Below, piece after piece: positions 9,099 to 16,983 of a stretch of DNA of 39,381 bases. A model generated the notes under the pieces. That model was not told the DNA's origin and made no database searches. It saw only the letters and a program-made list of their open reading frames with translations. The DNA is from Vulcanimicrobiota bacterium (GTDB lineage Bacteria; Vulcanimicrobiota; Vulcanimicrobiia; Vulcanimicrobiales; Vulcanimicrobiaceae), in contig JAAXCX010000016.1 in assembly GCA_013036105.1 (NCBI GenBank), positions 1 through 39,381 on the forward strand. The letters are read 5' to 3'. Each line of letters begins with the position of its first letter. Positions within the stretch are counted from its first letter, which is position 1. The translations under genes and the position numbers were made by a program.

Positions 9099-10054
9099 TG
9101 GCCCAAATAAAACTCGACATCTTCCGCTACGACGAAGCCGTCGACGCCGTTCCGCACCGCGACACGGTGGAAGTCGATGTGCCCGTCACGACCACGGTGC
9201 TCGATGCACTCGAAACCGCTAAAGCCGAAGTCGACGGTTCCATCAGTTTCCGCCGTTCCTGCCGTTCGGCGATCTGCGGCTCGTGCTCGATGAACATCAA
9301 CGGCGTGACCGGGCTTGCATGCAAGACGCCCTGCAAGAGCGTGATGAACGACCAAGGCGTCATCCAGATCGATCCGATGCCGAACTTTCAACCGATGAAA
9401 GATCTCGTCGTGCACATGGATCCGTTCTGGGACAAATACACGCGGCTCAAACCTTACCTGCAGCCGGCCGACCGCGACGAAGACCACGAGACCGAGCGGC
9501 GCGTGAGTCCAGCCGACATGAAGAAACTCGTCGACGCGGCAAACTGCGTCATGTGCGCGACCTGCTACGCGCTCTGCCCGGTCGTCAGCGTCGATCCGTC
9601 ATTCGCGGGCCCCGCGGCTATTGCGTATGCGTACCGTTTCATCGAAGACGTGCGCGACGGCAAGAAAAAAGAGCGCCTCGCGCAGATCAATGAAGATTAC
9701 CTGTGGCTGTGCGCGCACTGCTACGCATGTTCGTACTGCCCCAAGCACGTCGATCCTCACGATCGCATTGTCGACGTCAAACGCGCCACTATACAAGAAG
9801 GCGTGATGATGAACCACCCCGGACCCCGCCACGCCCTGGTCGTGAACAAAACGATCAAAAACACCGGGATGCTCGCCGAGACCGAAGTTATTCTAGGCAC
9901 TGTGGGCCGCTTCAATTTCCGCGGGTTGTTAAAGATCGGGCCGCAGGGCCTGCGCATGGCGATCAAGGGAAAAATGCCGCCGCCGTTCCTCAAGCCAATC
10001 CCCAAGGCCGACGAAGTTCGCACGATTTTCGAATCGCTGGAGGTTCCGACATGA
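9098..10054 (+). CDS. sdhB: Succinate dehydrogenase iron-sulfur subunit, type-E variant
   Basis: The 318-residue electron-transfer subunit. The plant-type [2Fe-2S] cluster is ligated by C55, C60, C63 and C75. A [4Fe-4S] set follows at C150, C153, C156 and C160-P. The third cluster motif is C205-x2-C208-x2-C211-x2-C214-P. In classical SdhB the position corresponding to C208 is not cysteine and the cluster is [3Fe-4S]; the extra cysteine here predicts a second [4Fe-4S], as known for type-E (archaeal/epsilonproteobacterial) enzymes. The C-terminus has about 90 extra residues with RFNFRGLLKIGPQGLRMA and a proline-rich tail. I chose the ATG at 9098, which overlaps the sdhA stop, over the longer frame from 8990. 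The stop overlaps the next ATG (ATGA). Confidence 0.94.
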   Translation: MAQIKLDIFRYDEAVDAVPHRDTVEVDVPVTTTVLDALETAKAEVDGSISFRRSCRSAICGSCSMNINGVTGLACKTPCKSVMNDQGVIQIDPMPNFQPMKDLVVHMDPFWDKYTRLKPYLQPADRDEDHETERRVSPADMKKLVDAANCVMCATCYALCPVVSVDPSFAGPAAIAYAYRFIEDVRDGKKKERLAQINEDYLWLCAHCYACSYCPKHVDPHDRIVDVKRATIQEGVMMNHPGPRHALVVNKTIKNTGMLAETEVILGTVGRFNFRGLLKIGPQGLRMAIKGKMPPPFLKPIPKADEVRTIFESLEVPT

Positions 10055-11001
10055 GCAGCACGCTTCTGCCCGAAGAGCAAGCCACCGACTCTCACCGCCA
10101 TTCCAAGAGTTCGGAGATGCGACGGTACGGCTTCTTCCCCGGGTGCGTCGCCAAAGAGTCGTGCAAAGAGCTCTTTAACTCGACGATGCTGCTTGCGGAC
10201 AAGCTCGGCATCGAATTGATCGAACTCACGGCGGCTTCGTGTTGCGGCGCGTCGGTCGTCAACGACACCAACCGCGATATCGCGCGCGTCCTCAATGCGC
10301 GCACGTACGCGCAAGCGGAGGCGCTCGGCCTCGACGACGTCATCACGATCTGCTCAACCTGCACCGGCCACATGCGCGCCGCCAACAAAGAGCTGCTCGA
10401 GAGCGACGAGCGCATGAATCAGGCGAATTCAATCCTCGGGAAATTCGGGGCGAAGTACGAGGGCAGCGTCATGGTACGCCATCTGTTATGGCTGCTTATC
10501 GACGACATCGGCTTGGACAAGCTCAGCAGCATGGTCGTGCGTCCGCTCAACGGCTTACGCGTCGCGCCGTTCTACGGCTGTCACATTATCCGCCCGGAGA
10601 AAGTCAACGGCTGGGAGTCCGCGCGTAATCCTCATTCACTAGAAGACGTCATCACCGCCATCGGCGGCGAGCCGGTCGATTACGCCGGCAAGACACGCTG
10701 CTGCGGTTTCCACATCCAGCTTGAAAAAGACGGCGTCGCTACGTCAATGGTCGGTCAGAACATGCGAATCGCGAAAGATCGCGGCGCCGAAGCCGTGATT
10801 ACGCCGTGTCCGCTCTGTCACTTGGCGCTCGACGCTTACCAGCAAGACGCCGCCGCACGCTGGGGCCGCACCGATTTACCGACCTTCCATCTTCCGCAGC
10901 TGGTCGCGCTCGCACTGGGCGTGCCCGCCGAAAAGCTCGGGCTCAACAAGCACCTGATCGATCCACGCACGATTCTGGTTGAACGCGAACTGATCGCTTA
11001 A
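10051..11001 (+). CDS. sdhE: SdhE-type subunit, heterodisulfide reductase subunit B-like (CCG domains)
   Basis: A 316-residue protein with two cysteine-rich CCG domains: GC, then CCGAS, then CSTCTGH in the first half; YGCH, then CCGFH, then CPLCH in the second. These bind special iron-sulfur clusters in HdrB and in SdhE, the subunit that takes the place of the SdhC/SdhD haem anchors in type-E succinate:quinone reductases. No transmembrane helix is evident, so membrane contact is expected by amphipathic helices. The ATG at 10051 overlaps the sdhB stop (ATGA), and no sdhC or sdhD follows. This is the last gene of the operon; the next gene is convergent 19 bases away. A stand-alone HdrB role is unlikely given the operon. 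This SdhE is not the unrelated flavinylation factor of the same name. Confidence 0.93.
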   Translation: MSSTLLPEEQATDSHRHSKSSEMRRYGFFPGCVAKESCKELFNSTMLLADKLGIELIELTAASCCGASVVNDTNRDIARVLNARTYAQAEALGLDDVITICSTCTGHMRAANKELLESDERMNQANSILGKFGAKYEGSVMVRHLLWLLIDDIGLDKLSSMVVRPLNGLRVAPFYGCHIIRPEKVNGWESARNPHSLEDVITAIGGEPVDYAGKTRCCGFHIQLEKDGVATSMVGQNMRIAKDRGAEAVITPCPLCHLALDAYQQDAAARWGRTDLPTFHLPQLVALALGVPAEKLGLNKHLIDPRTILVERELIA

Positions 11002-11020
11002 GGGACGGCTCGCCGGCCGC

Positions 11021-11344
11021 TCAGCACGACTGATACATGCAGACCCAGTTGCCGTGCTCGTCGTACCAACAGTTATAGCACTTGTGGGATTCGCGTGTAT
11101 TGCTTACGTCTAGCGTGGTTGACGCAAAGCCATGAGCGCGCGAGGAGCGCGCGACTCGAACGACGCGATTACCTTTAACCGTAATGGTATAGGCGACGCC
11201 GTTGATCCTGACGTTCTGCGTGCCTTGATGCAGGCTCACTTTGACTGCACGCGATTTTGCCGAACTTGGGACGATAGTTGCGGCCTGCGCAACAAGGTTT
11301 CCCGAGAGTACCGCGATCGATAAGATTGCGAGGAGACGAAACAT
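11021..11344 (-). CDS. Small exported protein with C-terminal cysteine (paralog 1)
   Basis: A 107-residue protein starting at the ATG at 11344, set by a perfect AAGGAGG at 11351-11357. It has a signal peptide (MFRLLAILSIAVLSGNLVAQAA). A beta-hairpin-like stretch follows (VRINGVAYTITVKGNRVVRVARS), then a tail with several cysteines and aromatics (CYNCWYDEHGNWVCMYQSC) ending in cysteine. The same layout recurs in the protein at 15799-16122, where the middle reads VTIKNHKFVIDVNNNKVVSV and the end is FWWC. I take them as members of one family. I do not recognise it in any named family. The four tail cysteines could form disulfides or anchor a partner after export. Confidence 0.78.
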   Translation of the reverse strand: MFRLLAILSIAVLSGNLVAQAATIVPSSAKSRAVKVSLHQGTQNVRINGVAYTITVKGNRVVRVARSSRAHGFASTTLDVSNTRESHKCYNCWYDEHGNWVCMYQSC

Positions 11345-11350
11345 TAAAAA

Positions 11351-11357
11351 CCTCCTT
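11351..11357 (-). promoter_or_regulatory. Ribosome binding site deciding the start at 11344
   Basis: A consensus AAGGAGG on the minus strand, 6 bases before the ATG at 11344. It excludes the longer upstream reading frame. Confidence 0.85.
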
Positions 11358-11430
11358 ACATGGAGAGGATGGTTCGCCATACCCCAGGAGTGTGCTTTTG
11401 TTACACCAGGTCAGGAAGTCGGCCCCACCA

Positions 11431-11437
11431 AAGGAGG
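11431..11437 (+). promoter_or_regulatory. Ribosome binding site deciding the start at 11443
   Basis: AAGGAGG lies 5 bases before the ATG at 11443. It shows that the open frame upstream of this ATG is not translated as part of the protein. Confidence 0.85.
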
Positions 11438-11442
11438 CACGT

Positions 11443-12189
11443 ATGCTTCTGCGTTTTCTGCTCGTCGCGAGCGTGCTGGCAACGATGACCCCGGCCCGTG
11501 CCGACGACCAGCTGTATCTGGGTTCACTGAAACCCGAGTTCTTCGTCGTCTCCAACGGCGATAAGTCGACAGTGGTAACGATGGGCGTAGCGCAGGAGAT
11601 TGAGAAGCAATCGCTCGATGTGCTTGGCCCCAACGCGCCTTGGATTATTCCAGAACCTTCCTGGAGTACAGCAGACGAAATCGCGGCGCGTTGTGCGCAC
11701 GACCCAAATGCGCTGGGCGGGATTGTCATCATCTACTACCATGGATATGCGACACACTTCTTCTTGCTTTGGCAGTCAGAGACCACAACACTAGACGTGA
11801 GCGCCTCGGTGATCTCATGCAACCGTACCGCAGACAACCACGTCGCGCCCACTCTGGTTGGCATGATTGGACCATTGCCGAACGCCCAACATACGCCGTG
11901 GGTTGTGAAGCGCACGCAGATCAGCATTCCGCTGCTCACTATCGCCGGTTATGCTTCAACAATAACGAAGAATAATAACGCCGCTGTCTTGGCGACGATC
12001 TTGGCCGCTACCTCTTCGCGCGATATCCCGGGTTACAGCGACCCGGACCGCCTACGTGCGATCGCCCAACACTTGGGCGTTGACGTCGTCGATGGACTTC
12101 AGGCGGTCTGCGCTACGACCAATGACGTTCCGGCCGGGGTATCGATCGCGCCGCGCACAAAGCTTTGCGGGTCGCTGGGGCTTCGCTAG
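11443..12189 (+). CDS. Exported protein of unknown function
   Basis: A 248-residue protein with a clear signal peptide (MLLRFLLVASVLATMTPARAD). The mature part mixes strands and helices: a strand GGIVIIYYHGYATHFFLLW, four well-spaced cysteines, and a C-terminal stretch PGYSDPDRLRAIAQHLGVDVVDG that looks helical. I recognise no family or catalytic motif. It is divergent from the small exported protein at 11021-11344, with a 98-base gap that must hold both promoters. Its export and its position in the accessory run group it with the other exported proteins here, but nothing shows a shared function. Confidence 0.75.
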   Translation: MLLRFLLVASVLATMTPARADDQLYLGSLKPEFFVVSNGDKSTVVTMGVAQEIEKQSLDVLGPNAPWIIPEPSWSTADEIAARCAHDPNALGGIVIIYYHGYATHFFLLWQSETTTLDVSASVISCNRTADNHVAPTLVGMIGPLPNAQHTPWVVKRTQISIPLLTIAGYASTITKNNNAAVLATILAATSSRDIPGYSDPDRLRAIAQHLGVDVVDGLQAVCATTNDVPAGVSIAPRTKLCGSLGLR

Positions 12190-12204
12190 CGGGCCTTTCA
12201 TCGA

Positions 12205-12849
12205 ATGCATTTCGCTCCACTTTTTAACGCAATGATCCACCACCCCGCGGCGGGCGCAGTTCTCGGCGCGGGGTGGGGCCTGGTTGCCGCGCTCGCCGGA
12301 CGCTCGTGGGGGCGTTACCAGGCAAAGAGAAAATTCGAAAAGAGAGATTTCCTAGACAGGCTGCATGTGAGCCTCAATATGCTTGGGGATGGCGAGCTCA
12401 AGATCCGAACGATTGTCGAACGTCCACTAGCGGATGTTGTGCTCAACCAAGTAGTAAAAAGTAAGATTACTGCTGCAGCACGGCGCGCAACACCTGAGAA
12501 CCCAATTTTAGCACTTTCGGAGCGGGACGCAAGTTTTGTATTCAACTGCGTTATTAATGCTACGGCCGAGCATTTTTGCTCAGGGTGCGTCCGGGCCGAT
12601 TCGGGCCACCCCGTCAACACGAACATCTATGCACTCTTTCTCACCTGCGAGCCCGTAAGCGAAATGCGGCAGCAAAAAGTTCGAGCGGTGCTCGTAAAAC
12701 GGCAGCATCTCATCGAATTTCCCTACACAGAGTCGGTACCGAAGCTCGAACACGAATGGCATAACGATCGTGTAAATACACTACGCTGCGCCGCGGAGTT
12801 ATACAAGACGCGCCCCGAGCTGTTTTCCCACATCGAACTCAGCACTTAA
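12205..12849 (+). CDS. Hypothetical protein with one N-terminal membrane span
   Basis: A 214-residue protein of unknown family. A glycine/alanine-rich hydrophobic segment (AAGAVLGAGWGLVAALAG, about residues 15-32) is followed by a very basic stretch (RYQAKRKFEKRDF), which suggests one span with the C-terminal domain in the cytoplasm. The soluble part contains cysteines in NCVINATAEHFCSGC and a segment KVRAVLVKRQHLIEFPY. It starts 15 bases after the previous stop on the same strand, so the two may be co-transcribed. ATG at 12205 or at 12232 is possible; neither has a good ribosome site. I cannot assign a role. Confidence 0.6.
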   Translation: MHFAPLFNAMIHHPAAGAVLGAGWGLVAALAGRSWGRYQAKRKFEKRDFLDRLHVSLNMLGDGELKIRTIVERPLADVVLNQVVKSKITAAARRATPENPILALSERDASFVFNCVINATAEHFCSGCVRADSGHPVNTNIYALFLTCEPVSEMRQQKVRAVLVKRQHLIEFPYTESVPKLEHEWHNDRVNTLRCAAELYKTRPELFSHIELST

Positions 12850-12983
12850 CGCCTCACGCGTACGGTTCTCGCTAGTTCCCAGCAACCGGGGCACGAACGC
12901 GATTCCGATCGAGCGGAATAAGCACAGTGGCCGGCCTCGAATGAAAGCATTTCCTGCCACAGTCGCCGAACAATTATTTGGAA

Positions 12984-13481
12984 ATGAACCTGCTTTTCGC
13001 GTTTTCGCTCCTTCTCGCGGTGGCCTCGCCGGCGCCGGCTTCGCAGCAGCCTTTTGTAAGCGTTGACCGGTTTCGCAGCGTCTGGGCCGCTGATGCGTGT
13101 ATCAAACAGCACGGCCAGAGTTGGGACGATTATTGGTACTGGGTCCAGCGGTTTTATAATGGCAGGAGCGGCTGGAATGCCCAAAGCGCTGGCATCGTGG
13201 CGAAGATCCGCGACCCCGCAACGCGCGCGAAGCGCGCTGCTGATCTTACATCGCTCGGACTACGCGTGAGTGCCGAATGGTCCAAAGCCAATGCTTGCCG
13301 TAAGATTCGGACCGCGACTGGCCTGTTCAATCTGGGCGAGCGCGGCAAGCCCGCGCTGTCGACATGGGGTAATGAGCTGCGCGACGCGATGAACCGGGAC
13401 AACGGCGACGGCGCCGCGATCGGTACGGCGATCGACGATATTATTCGTCAGGTCAACGCCGTGCTCGGTCCTCCGCGCTAA
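12984..13481 (+). CDS. Exported protein of unknown function
   Basis: A 165-residue protein starting at the ATG at 12984; a TTG two codons earlier also fits, and the ribosome site is weak. A signal peptide (MNLLFAFSLLLAVASPAPAS) precedes a helical, tryptophan-rich mature domain with SWDDYWYWVQRFYNG, two cysteines (ACIKQHG and NACRKI) that could pair, and an amphipathic C-terminal helix (AIDDIIRQVNAVLG). No family is recognised. It ends 9 bases before the convergent TIR-membrane gene. Confidence 0.68.
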   Translation: MNLLFAFSLLLAVASPAPASQQPFVSVDRFRSVWAADACIKQHGQSWDDYWYWVQRFYNGRSGWNAQSAGIVAKIRDPATRAKRAADLTSLGLRVSAEWSKANACRKIRTATGLFNLGERGKPALSTWGNELRDAMNRDNGDGAAIGTAIDDIIRQVNAVLGPPR

Positions 13482-13490
13482 GGTTCTCTC

Positions 13491-15119
13491 TTAATGCTTG
13501 CCCAGGCCGGCTGCGTTCGCCAGCCAGTCGATAAACGATTGCGGCACAAACGCGCGTGCCCAGTTTTCATGAAATCGCAGCACCGCGACGGTTAGGGCCG
13601 AGAGTGTGACCACCAGCGCGTAAACACCGACAGAGCCTGTTTTTAGGATATCGAAAAGCGCCTTAAGGCTGGTTTCGCGTTCTCCGATGTCACGCAGTGC
13701 TTTGGTTGCGTCCTGCAGCTCCTTCGTACGCGAGGGGAAGTTTTTCAGTCGTTCGATGAGCAGGCTAAGTGCGTTCTTAGCGTGCTTGACTTCGCCGTCA
13801 TAGAGAATCGTAAAAAGCGCGATCGATGCGATAAGCGTGGGTATCCACAGGAGCCACAGCAGCAGTTTGCCGATATCAGCCGACTGCTCGAGCACCGAGC
13901 GCTTCAGCGGGCTCAGCTCTTCCACTAAGACCATCGTGATAACGACCAAAAATATCGGTAGATAGCGGCCTGCACTCTCCTTGAGCAAAAACAAAACGTC
14001 ATTGCTAGCGATGACCAAACTAGCGACGGCACTTCGCGTTATTTTCTCGTCTGGCACGGTCACATCGAGCGCTCCCTGCAGTCTCTTCCAGGCCTCGAGA
14101 TCGCAGCGAACGCTGCGTATCAGGAAGAAAAGAACCGGGAAAACAATGCCGAGCCACAAACCTGCCACGTAGAGCGAATAGGGAAAGTACGGCCCAAATA
14201 TTTGTCCGAACGAAAGTGGATCGGGTACCGACGGGGTCACCAGCCGGCTTGCGATTTGCAGGGCGTAGAGATGTTTAAAATTCTCGGGGAGCACATAGTA
14301 CGCGCACAGGACGAAAAGTGCGGCGAAGGCGCCGACGACGATCCATTCGTGTCGTTCTAAGAGCCGACTGTTGATCCGGCGGCGCCGGCTTGCCAGCGAC
14401 GGAATAACGTCTAGGTTGTGGAGCGCGAAGAGCGCGAGGAGCGCCGCGATCACAACACGCGAGGTGTCGAGAAAGACAACGTTTGTCCGCGTCGACTCGG
14501 CCCAATGACGCCACGAGTCCGAGGTGAGCGGTCCGTACGCGAGGTAACTGCCGGCCACGGCGAGAGCGATGGCCCCGCCGTACCAAAGAAGAATGGACCG
14601 CCACGTTATTGCGTCACCCGGCTTCACCGGCTCGGTGGAAATAGCGCTCGAAGTTCCTGCCGTACCGACGATTGTATCGATCTGCTCCTCGGGCGGCTCC
14701 GCGATTCTGGAAGTGGAAAGAGTGCGCGTCGTCAGCTCGACGAGCTCATCCAGTCGACTCTCAAGCGGTGGCGTGAGCGCATCGAGCCAGTGCACGCGCT
14801 GAATATAGTATTCCAGATCCTTATCGGGCAAGACGGATTCGATTCGAAACGGGACGATGGTCTTGCCGCGCTTGTAGGCCAGCTCGAGTTCGCTCAGAAC
14901 GTGTGGCGACGCATTGGCCTTCGACGAAAAGATGAGCAGTAGGATCTGCGTGGCTGCGATGGCCTCGACGATTTGGCGTCCGTAAGGAACACCTGCTATC
15001 GGATCCCGAGGAGCCATCCAGCACTCGATGCCCGCGGCCTCTAACCGGTCGCAGGCTGCCTCGGCGATCGTCAGGTCTTCACTGGAATAACAAATGAAGA
15101 CGTCGTGTGGTGCCGCCAA
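13491..15119 (-). CDS. TIR domain fused to about seven transmembrane segments
   Basis: A 542-residue protein. The N-terminal TIR domain (about residues 4-130) opens HDVFICYSSEDLTIA, has a BB-loop-like APRDPIAGVPYG, a strand ILLLIFSSKANAS, and then HVLSELELAYKRG. There E77 is in the place of the catalytic glutamate of NAD-cleaving TIR domains. A linker follows, then about seven hydrophobic spans near residues 175, 225, 258, 318, 391, 428 and 502, with a charged, partly coiled region (ALSLLIERLKNFPSRTKELQD) before the last. The TTG at 15119 is the only plausible start, since an in-frame TAA lies two codons upstream. A small membrane protein is encoded 63 bases upstream. TIR plus membrane domain suggests a signalling or abortive effector, but this is inferred. 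Confidence 0.85.
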   Translation of the reverse strand: MAAPHDVFICYSSEDLTIAEAACDRLEAAGIECWMAPRDPIAGVPYGRQIVEAIAATQILLLIFSSKANASPHVLSELELAYKRGKTIVPFRIESVLPDKDLEYYIQRVHWLDALTPPLESRLDELVELTTRTLSTSRIAEPPEEQIDTIVGTAGTSSAISTEPVKPGDAITWRSILLWYGGAIALAVAGSYLAYGPLTSDSWRHWAESTRTNVVFLDTSRVVIAALLALFALHNLDVIPSLASRRRRINSRLLERHEWIVVGAFAALFVLCAYYVLPENFKHLYALQIASRLVTPSVPDPLSFGQIFGPYFPYSLYVAGLWLGIVFPVLFFLIRSVRCDLEAWKRLQGALDVTVPDEKITRSAVASLVIASNDVLFLLKESAGRYLPIFLVVITMVLVEELSPLKRSVLEQSADIGKLLLWLLWIPTLIASIALFTILYDGEVKHAKNALSLLIERLKNFPSRTKELQDATKALRDIGERETSLKALFDILKTGSVGVYALVVTLSALTVAVLRFHENWARAFVPQSFIDWLANAAGLGKH

Positions 15120-15182
15120 GCCTTAGGAATACGGTATGCCGGTCGCTCGCCCTGCCCTCTCAACCGGGATCAGCATGATCGC

Positions 15183-15557
15183 CTAGTTCGTCGGAGTGGG
15201 GATAGCGAGCGCGGCTCCAATCATCAGACAGAATAAGGCGATGATCGGAGCCCACCATTGCATCGGGATCCAAAACAGCGAATGAGAGCGCCGTATCACA
15301 ACCGAGGATCCGTCGGCGGGGTCAATAAGCGTGCGCCCGGGCTCGGAATTTAAGCGGCGCCCCCAGACCCAAACCAGATACGCGGAGATGAGACCCGTCA
15401 CGAGCATTGTAATGCCGAGGGCCATGTTCTGGCCGCCTTGATTCATCTTTGCCGCAACCGCTACGGCGCTGACGATGAGTACTGAGAGGCCGCACACGAC
15501 CGCAGGCACGAGCAGCGCCAGCAGCCCCCAGCCTCGCCAAATGAGAAAAAACGGCAT
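15183..15557 (-). CDS. Small three-span membrane protein, TIR partner candidate
   Basis: A 124-residue protein. The ATG at 15557 was chosen because AAAGGGGA lies upstream and because the protein then opens with a membrane-type segment (PFFLIWRGWGLLALLVPAVV). A second span follows (MALGITMLVTGLISAYLVWVWG), then a charged cytosolic or periplasmic loop with LNSEPGRTLIDPADGSSVVI, then a third span (WAPIIALFCLMIGAALAI). No domain name is known to me. It reads in the same direction as the TIR-membrane gene 63 bases downstream and is probably co-transcribed, which makes it a candidate partner. Confidence 0.72.
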   Translation of the reverse strand: MPFFLIWRGWGLLALLVPAVVCGLSVLIVSAVAVAAKMNQGGQNMALGITMLVTGLISAYLVWVWGRRLNSEPGRTLIDPADGSSVVIRRSHSLFWIPMQWWAPIIALFCLMIGAALAIPTPTN

Positions 15558-15727
15558 TGCATAGTCCCCTTTGTGGGCGGCATGAATCGGTACGGCCGTG
15601 TTCTGCGCCCTGGCCTCTACCCTTCTGCTCTTACCGTCCAGTACGCTGGTCAGGCCGCCGGGGGACGCCGCTAGGGCCGTAAAAGATGAAACGTTTGTTC
15701 CGAGCATAAGTACCAAGTTACCAGCCG

Positions 15728-15741
15728 CCAGGCATGCCTGG
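15728..15741. promoter_or_regulatory. Perfect 14-base palindrome in a divergent intergenic region
   Basis: The sequence CCAGGCATGCCTGG is fully self-complementary and lies in the 241-base gap between divergent genes (15557 on minus, 15799 on plus). It could be an operator for a dimeric regulator. No regulator gene is adjacent and no second copy was noticed, so this is weak. Confidence 0.25.
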
Positions 15742-15798
15742 GGGCTCGCCCTAGTGCTACAACATCTCGACAAACCGGACACTCTTAAGGGAGGGTAT

Positions 15799-16122
15799 AT
15801 GTCTAAATTAATTGCCTTTTTTCTCGCAATCTCGATACTTCTGCCGGTTGCCGGCGCACAGGCCGCGACGAAGATTCCTAAAGGCGGCGTCGGCGTTCAT
15901 AACGGGATCAATATGGTCACCATTAAGAACCACAAATTCGTCATTGACGTGAACAACAACAAAGTCGTCAGCGTCAAGGAGAATCGCGGCGGCAAAATGG
16001 TGGCAGTCAAAGGCTCGACAGCGAAGCGCAAAGGCTTCACCATGTATTATAACGACTGCACGGCCGATGTTTATAGCAACTACTATCCCTACCCGTACCT
16101 GTACTCATTCTGGTGGTGCTAG
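15799..16122 (+). CDS. Small exported protein with C-terminal cysteine (paralog 2)
   Basis: A 107-residue protein starting at the ATG at 15799 behind a strong AAGGGAGGG site. It has a signal peptide (MSKLIAFFLAISILLPVAGAQAA), then the VTIKNHKFVIDVNNNKVVSV section that mirrors the protein at 11021-11344, and a tyrosine-rich tail (YSNYYPYPYLYSFWWC) ending in cysteine. Paralog 1 is exactly the same length. A strong intrinsic terminator follows, so this looks like a highly expressed single-gene unit. The function is unknown. The aromatic tail suggests surface or matrix adhesion, but that is speculation. Confidence 0.8.
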   Translation: MSKLIAFFLAISILLPVAGAQAATKIPKGGVGVHNGINMVTIKNHKFVIDVNNNKVVSVKENRGGKMVAVKGSTAKRKGFTMYYNDCTADVYSNYYPYPYLYSFWWC

Positions 16123-16146
16123 TCTCAGTAGCCTAGCGCTTCTATA

Positions 16147-16182
16147 AGAGAGCCGGAGCAACAGCTCCGGCTCTCTTTTTTT
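16147..16182 (+). terminator. Strong intrinsic terminator
   Basis: A perfect 13-base-pair stem (16147-16159 with 16164-16176) with an AACA loop is followed by seven T residues (16176-16182). It lies 25 bases after the stop at 16122 and ends just before the convergent SDR gene. As the stem is symmetric it could also serve the minus strand, though there the T-run is missing. Confidence 0.92.
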
Positions 16183-16187
16183 ACCGG

Positions 16188-16946
16188 CTAAAGAATATCC
16201 AACCGGCCGCCGTCCGCTACCAAGGTCGTGCCGTTGATGAAGCTTGCATCGTCGGACGCGATGAAACAGATCGCTGCTGCTAACTCTTCGGGCTTGCCGA
16301 CGGCGCCCTCGATTTTTTCCGCGCCGCTCTTCACATTGGGATTATTCCAAAGCATCGGTGTGTCTACCGCCCCGGGTGCTACGCAGTTCACGCGAATCTT
16401 CCGCGCTTCCATCTCTATGCTAAAACCCCGCGTGAAAGCCTCGATCGCGCCTTTCGAGGCGGCATACGGAACCACGTTCGCGGTTGTTTCGTGTGCGTGC
16501 ACCGAGCTGACGTTCACGATCGCGGAGCCGGGCGGCATGTGCGGTGCGCCGTATTTCGAGAAATAAAACACAGATCCCATGTTCGTCTTCATGACCGCGA
16601 AGAAGTCCGCTTCCGTCACGTCGACGATCGGCTGAAACGTCATCATGGCGGCGTCGTTTACGATAACGTTCAGGGAACCGTATGTTGCAATCGCTGTTGC
16701 AATTGTTGCCTGCACTTGTGCTGAGTCGCCGACGTCCAGCTCCGCCGCGATGGCCCGGCCGCCTGCCGACACGATCTGATCTGCCGTCGCCTGCGCTGCG
16801 TCTTGATGAAGGTCGGCGACGACGACGTTGCCGCCCTCGGCCCCCATGCGCAAGCATGTCGCCCGGCCAATTCCGGAGCCGCCCCCGGTCACGACACACG
16901 TCTTGCTGCTGAATCTCATTGCGGCGAGGCGTTCGGTCTTTCGCAT
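16188..16946 (-). CDS. Short-chain dehydrogenase/reductase (SDR, classical)
   Basis: A 252-residue NAD(P)-dependent oxidoreductase. The cofactor motif TGGGSGIG is near residue 20, VADLHQD follows strand 2 (the aspartate favours NAD), and NDAAM stands for the usual NAG. The catalytic set is the serine in VNVSS and the tyrosine and lysine in YAASKG. The C-terminal section (APGAVDTPM, then FINGTTLVADGG) is typical of the FabG/glucose-dehydrogenase-like group. The start may instead be the ATG at 16919, which would remove nine residues. It is divergent from the GH1 gene by 37 bases, so a shared sugar-related control is possible but unproven. Confidence 0.88.
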   Translation of the reverse strand: MRKTERLAAMRFSSKTCVVTGGGSGIGRATCLRMGAEGGNVVVADLHQDAAQATADQIVSAGGRAIAAELDVGDSAQVQATIATAIATYGSLNVIVNDAAMMTFQPIVDVTEADFFAVMKTNMGSVFYFSKYGAPHMPPGSAIVNVSSVHAHETTANVVPYAASKGAIEAFTRGFSIEMEARKIRVNCVAPGAVDTPMLWNNPNVKSGAEKIEGAVGKPEELAAAICFIASDDASFINGTTLVADGGRLDIL

Positions 16947-16983
16947 AGTGGTCCCGCCCCGCACTGGGTCGAAGATCGACGCA

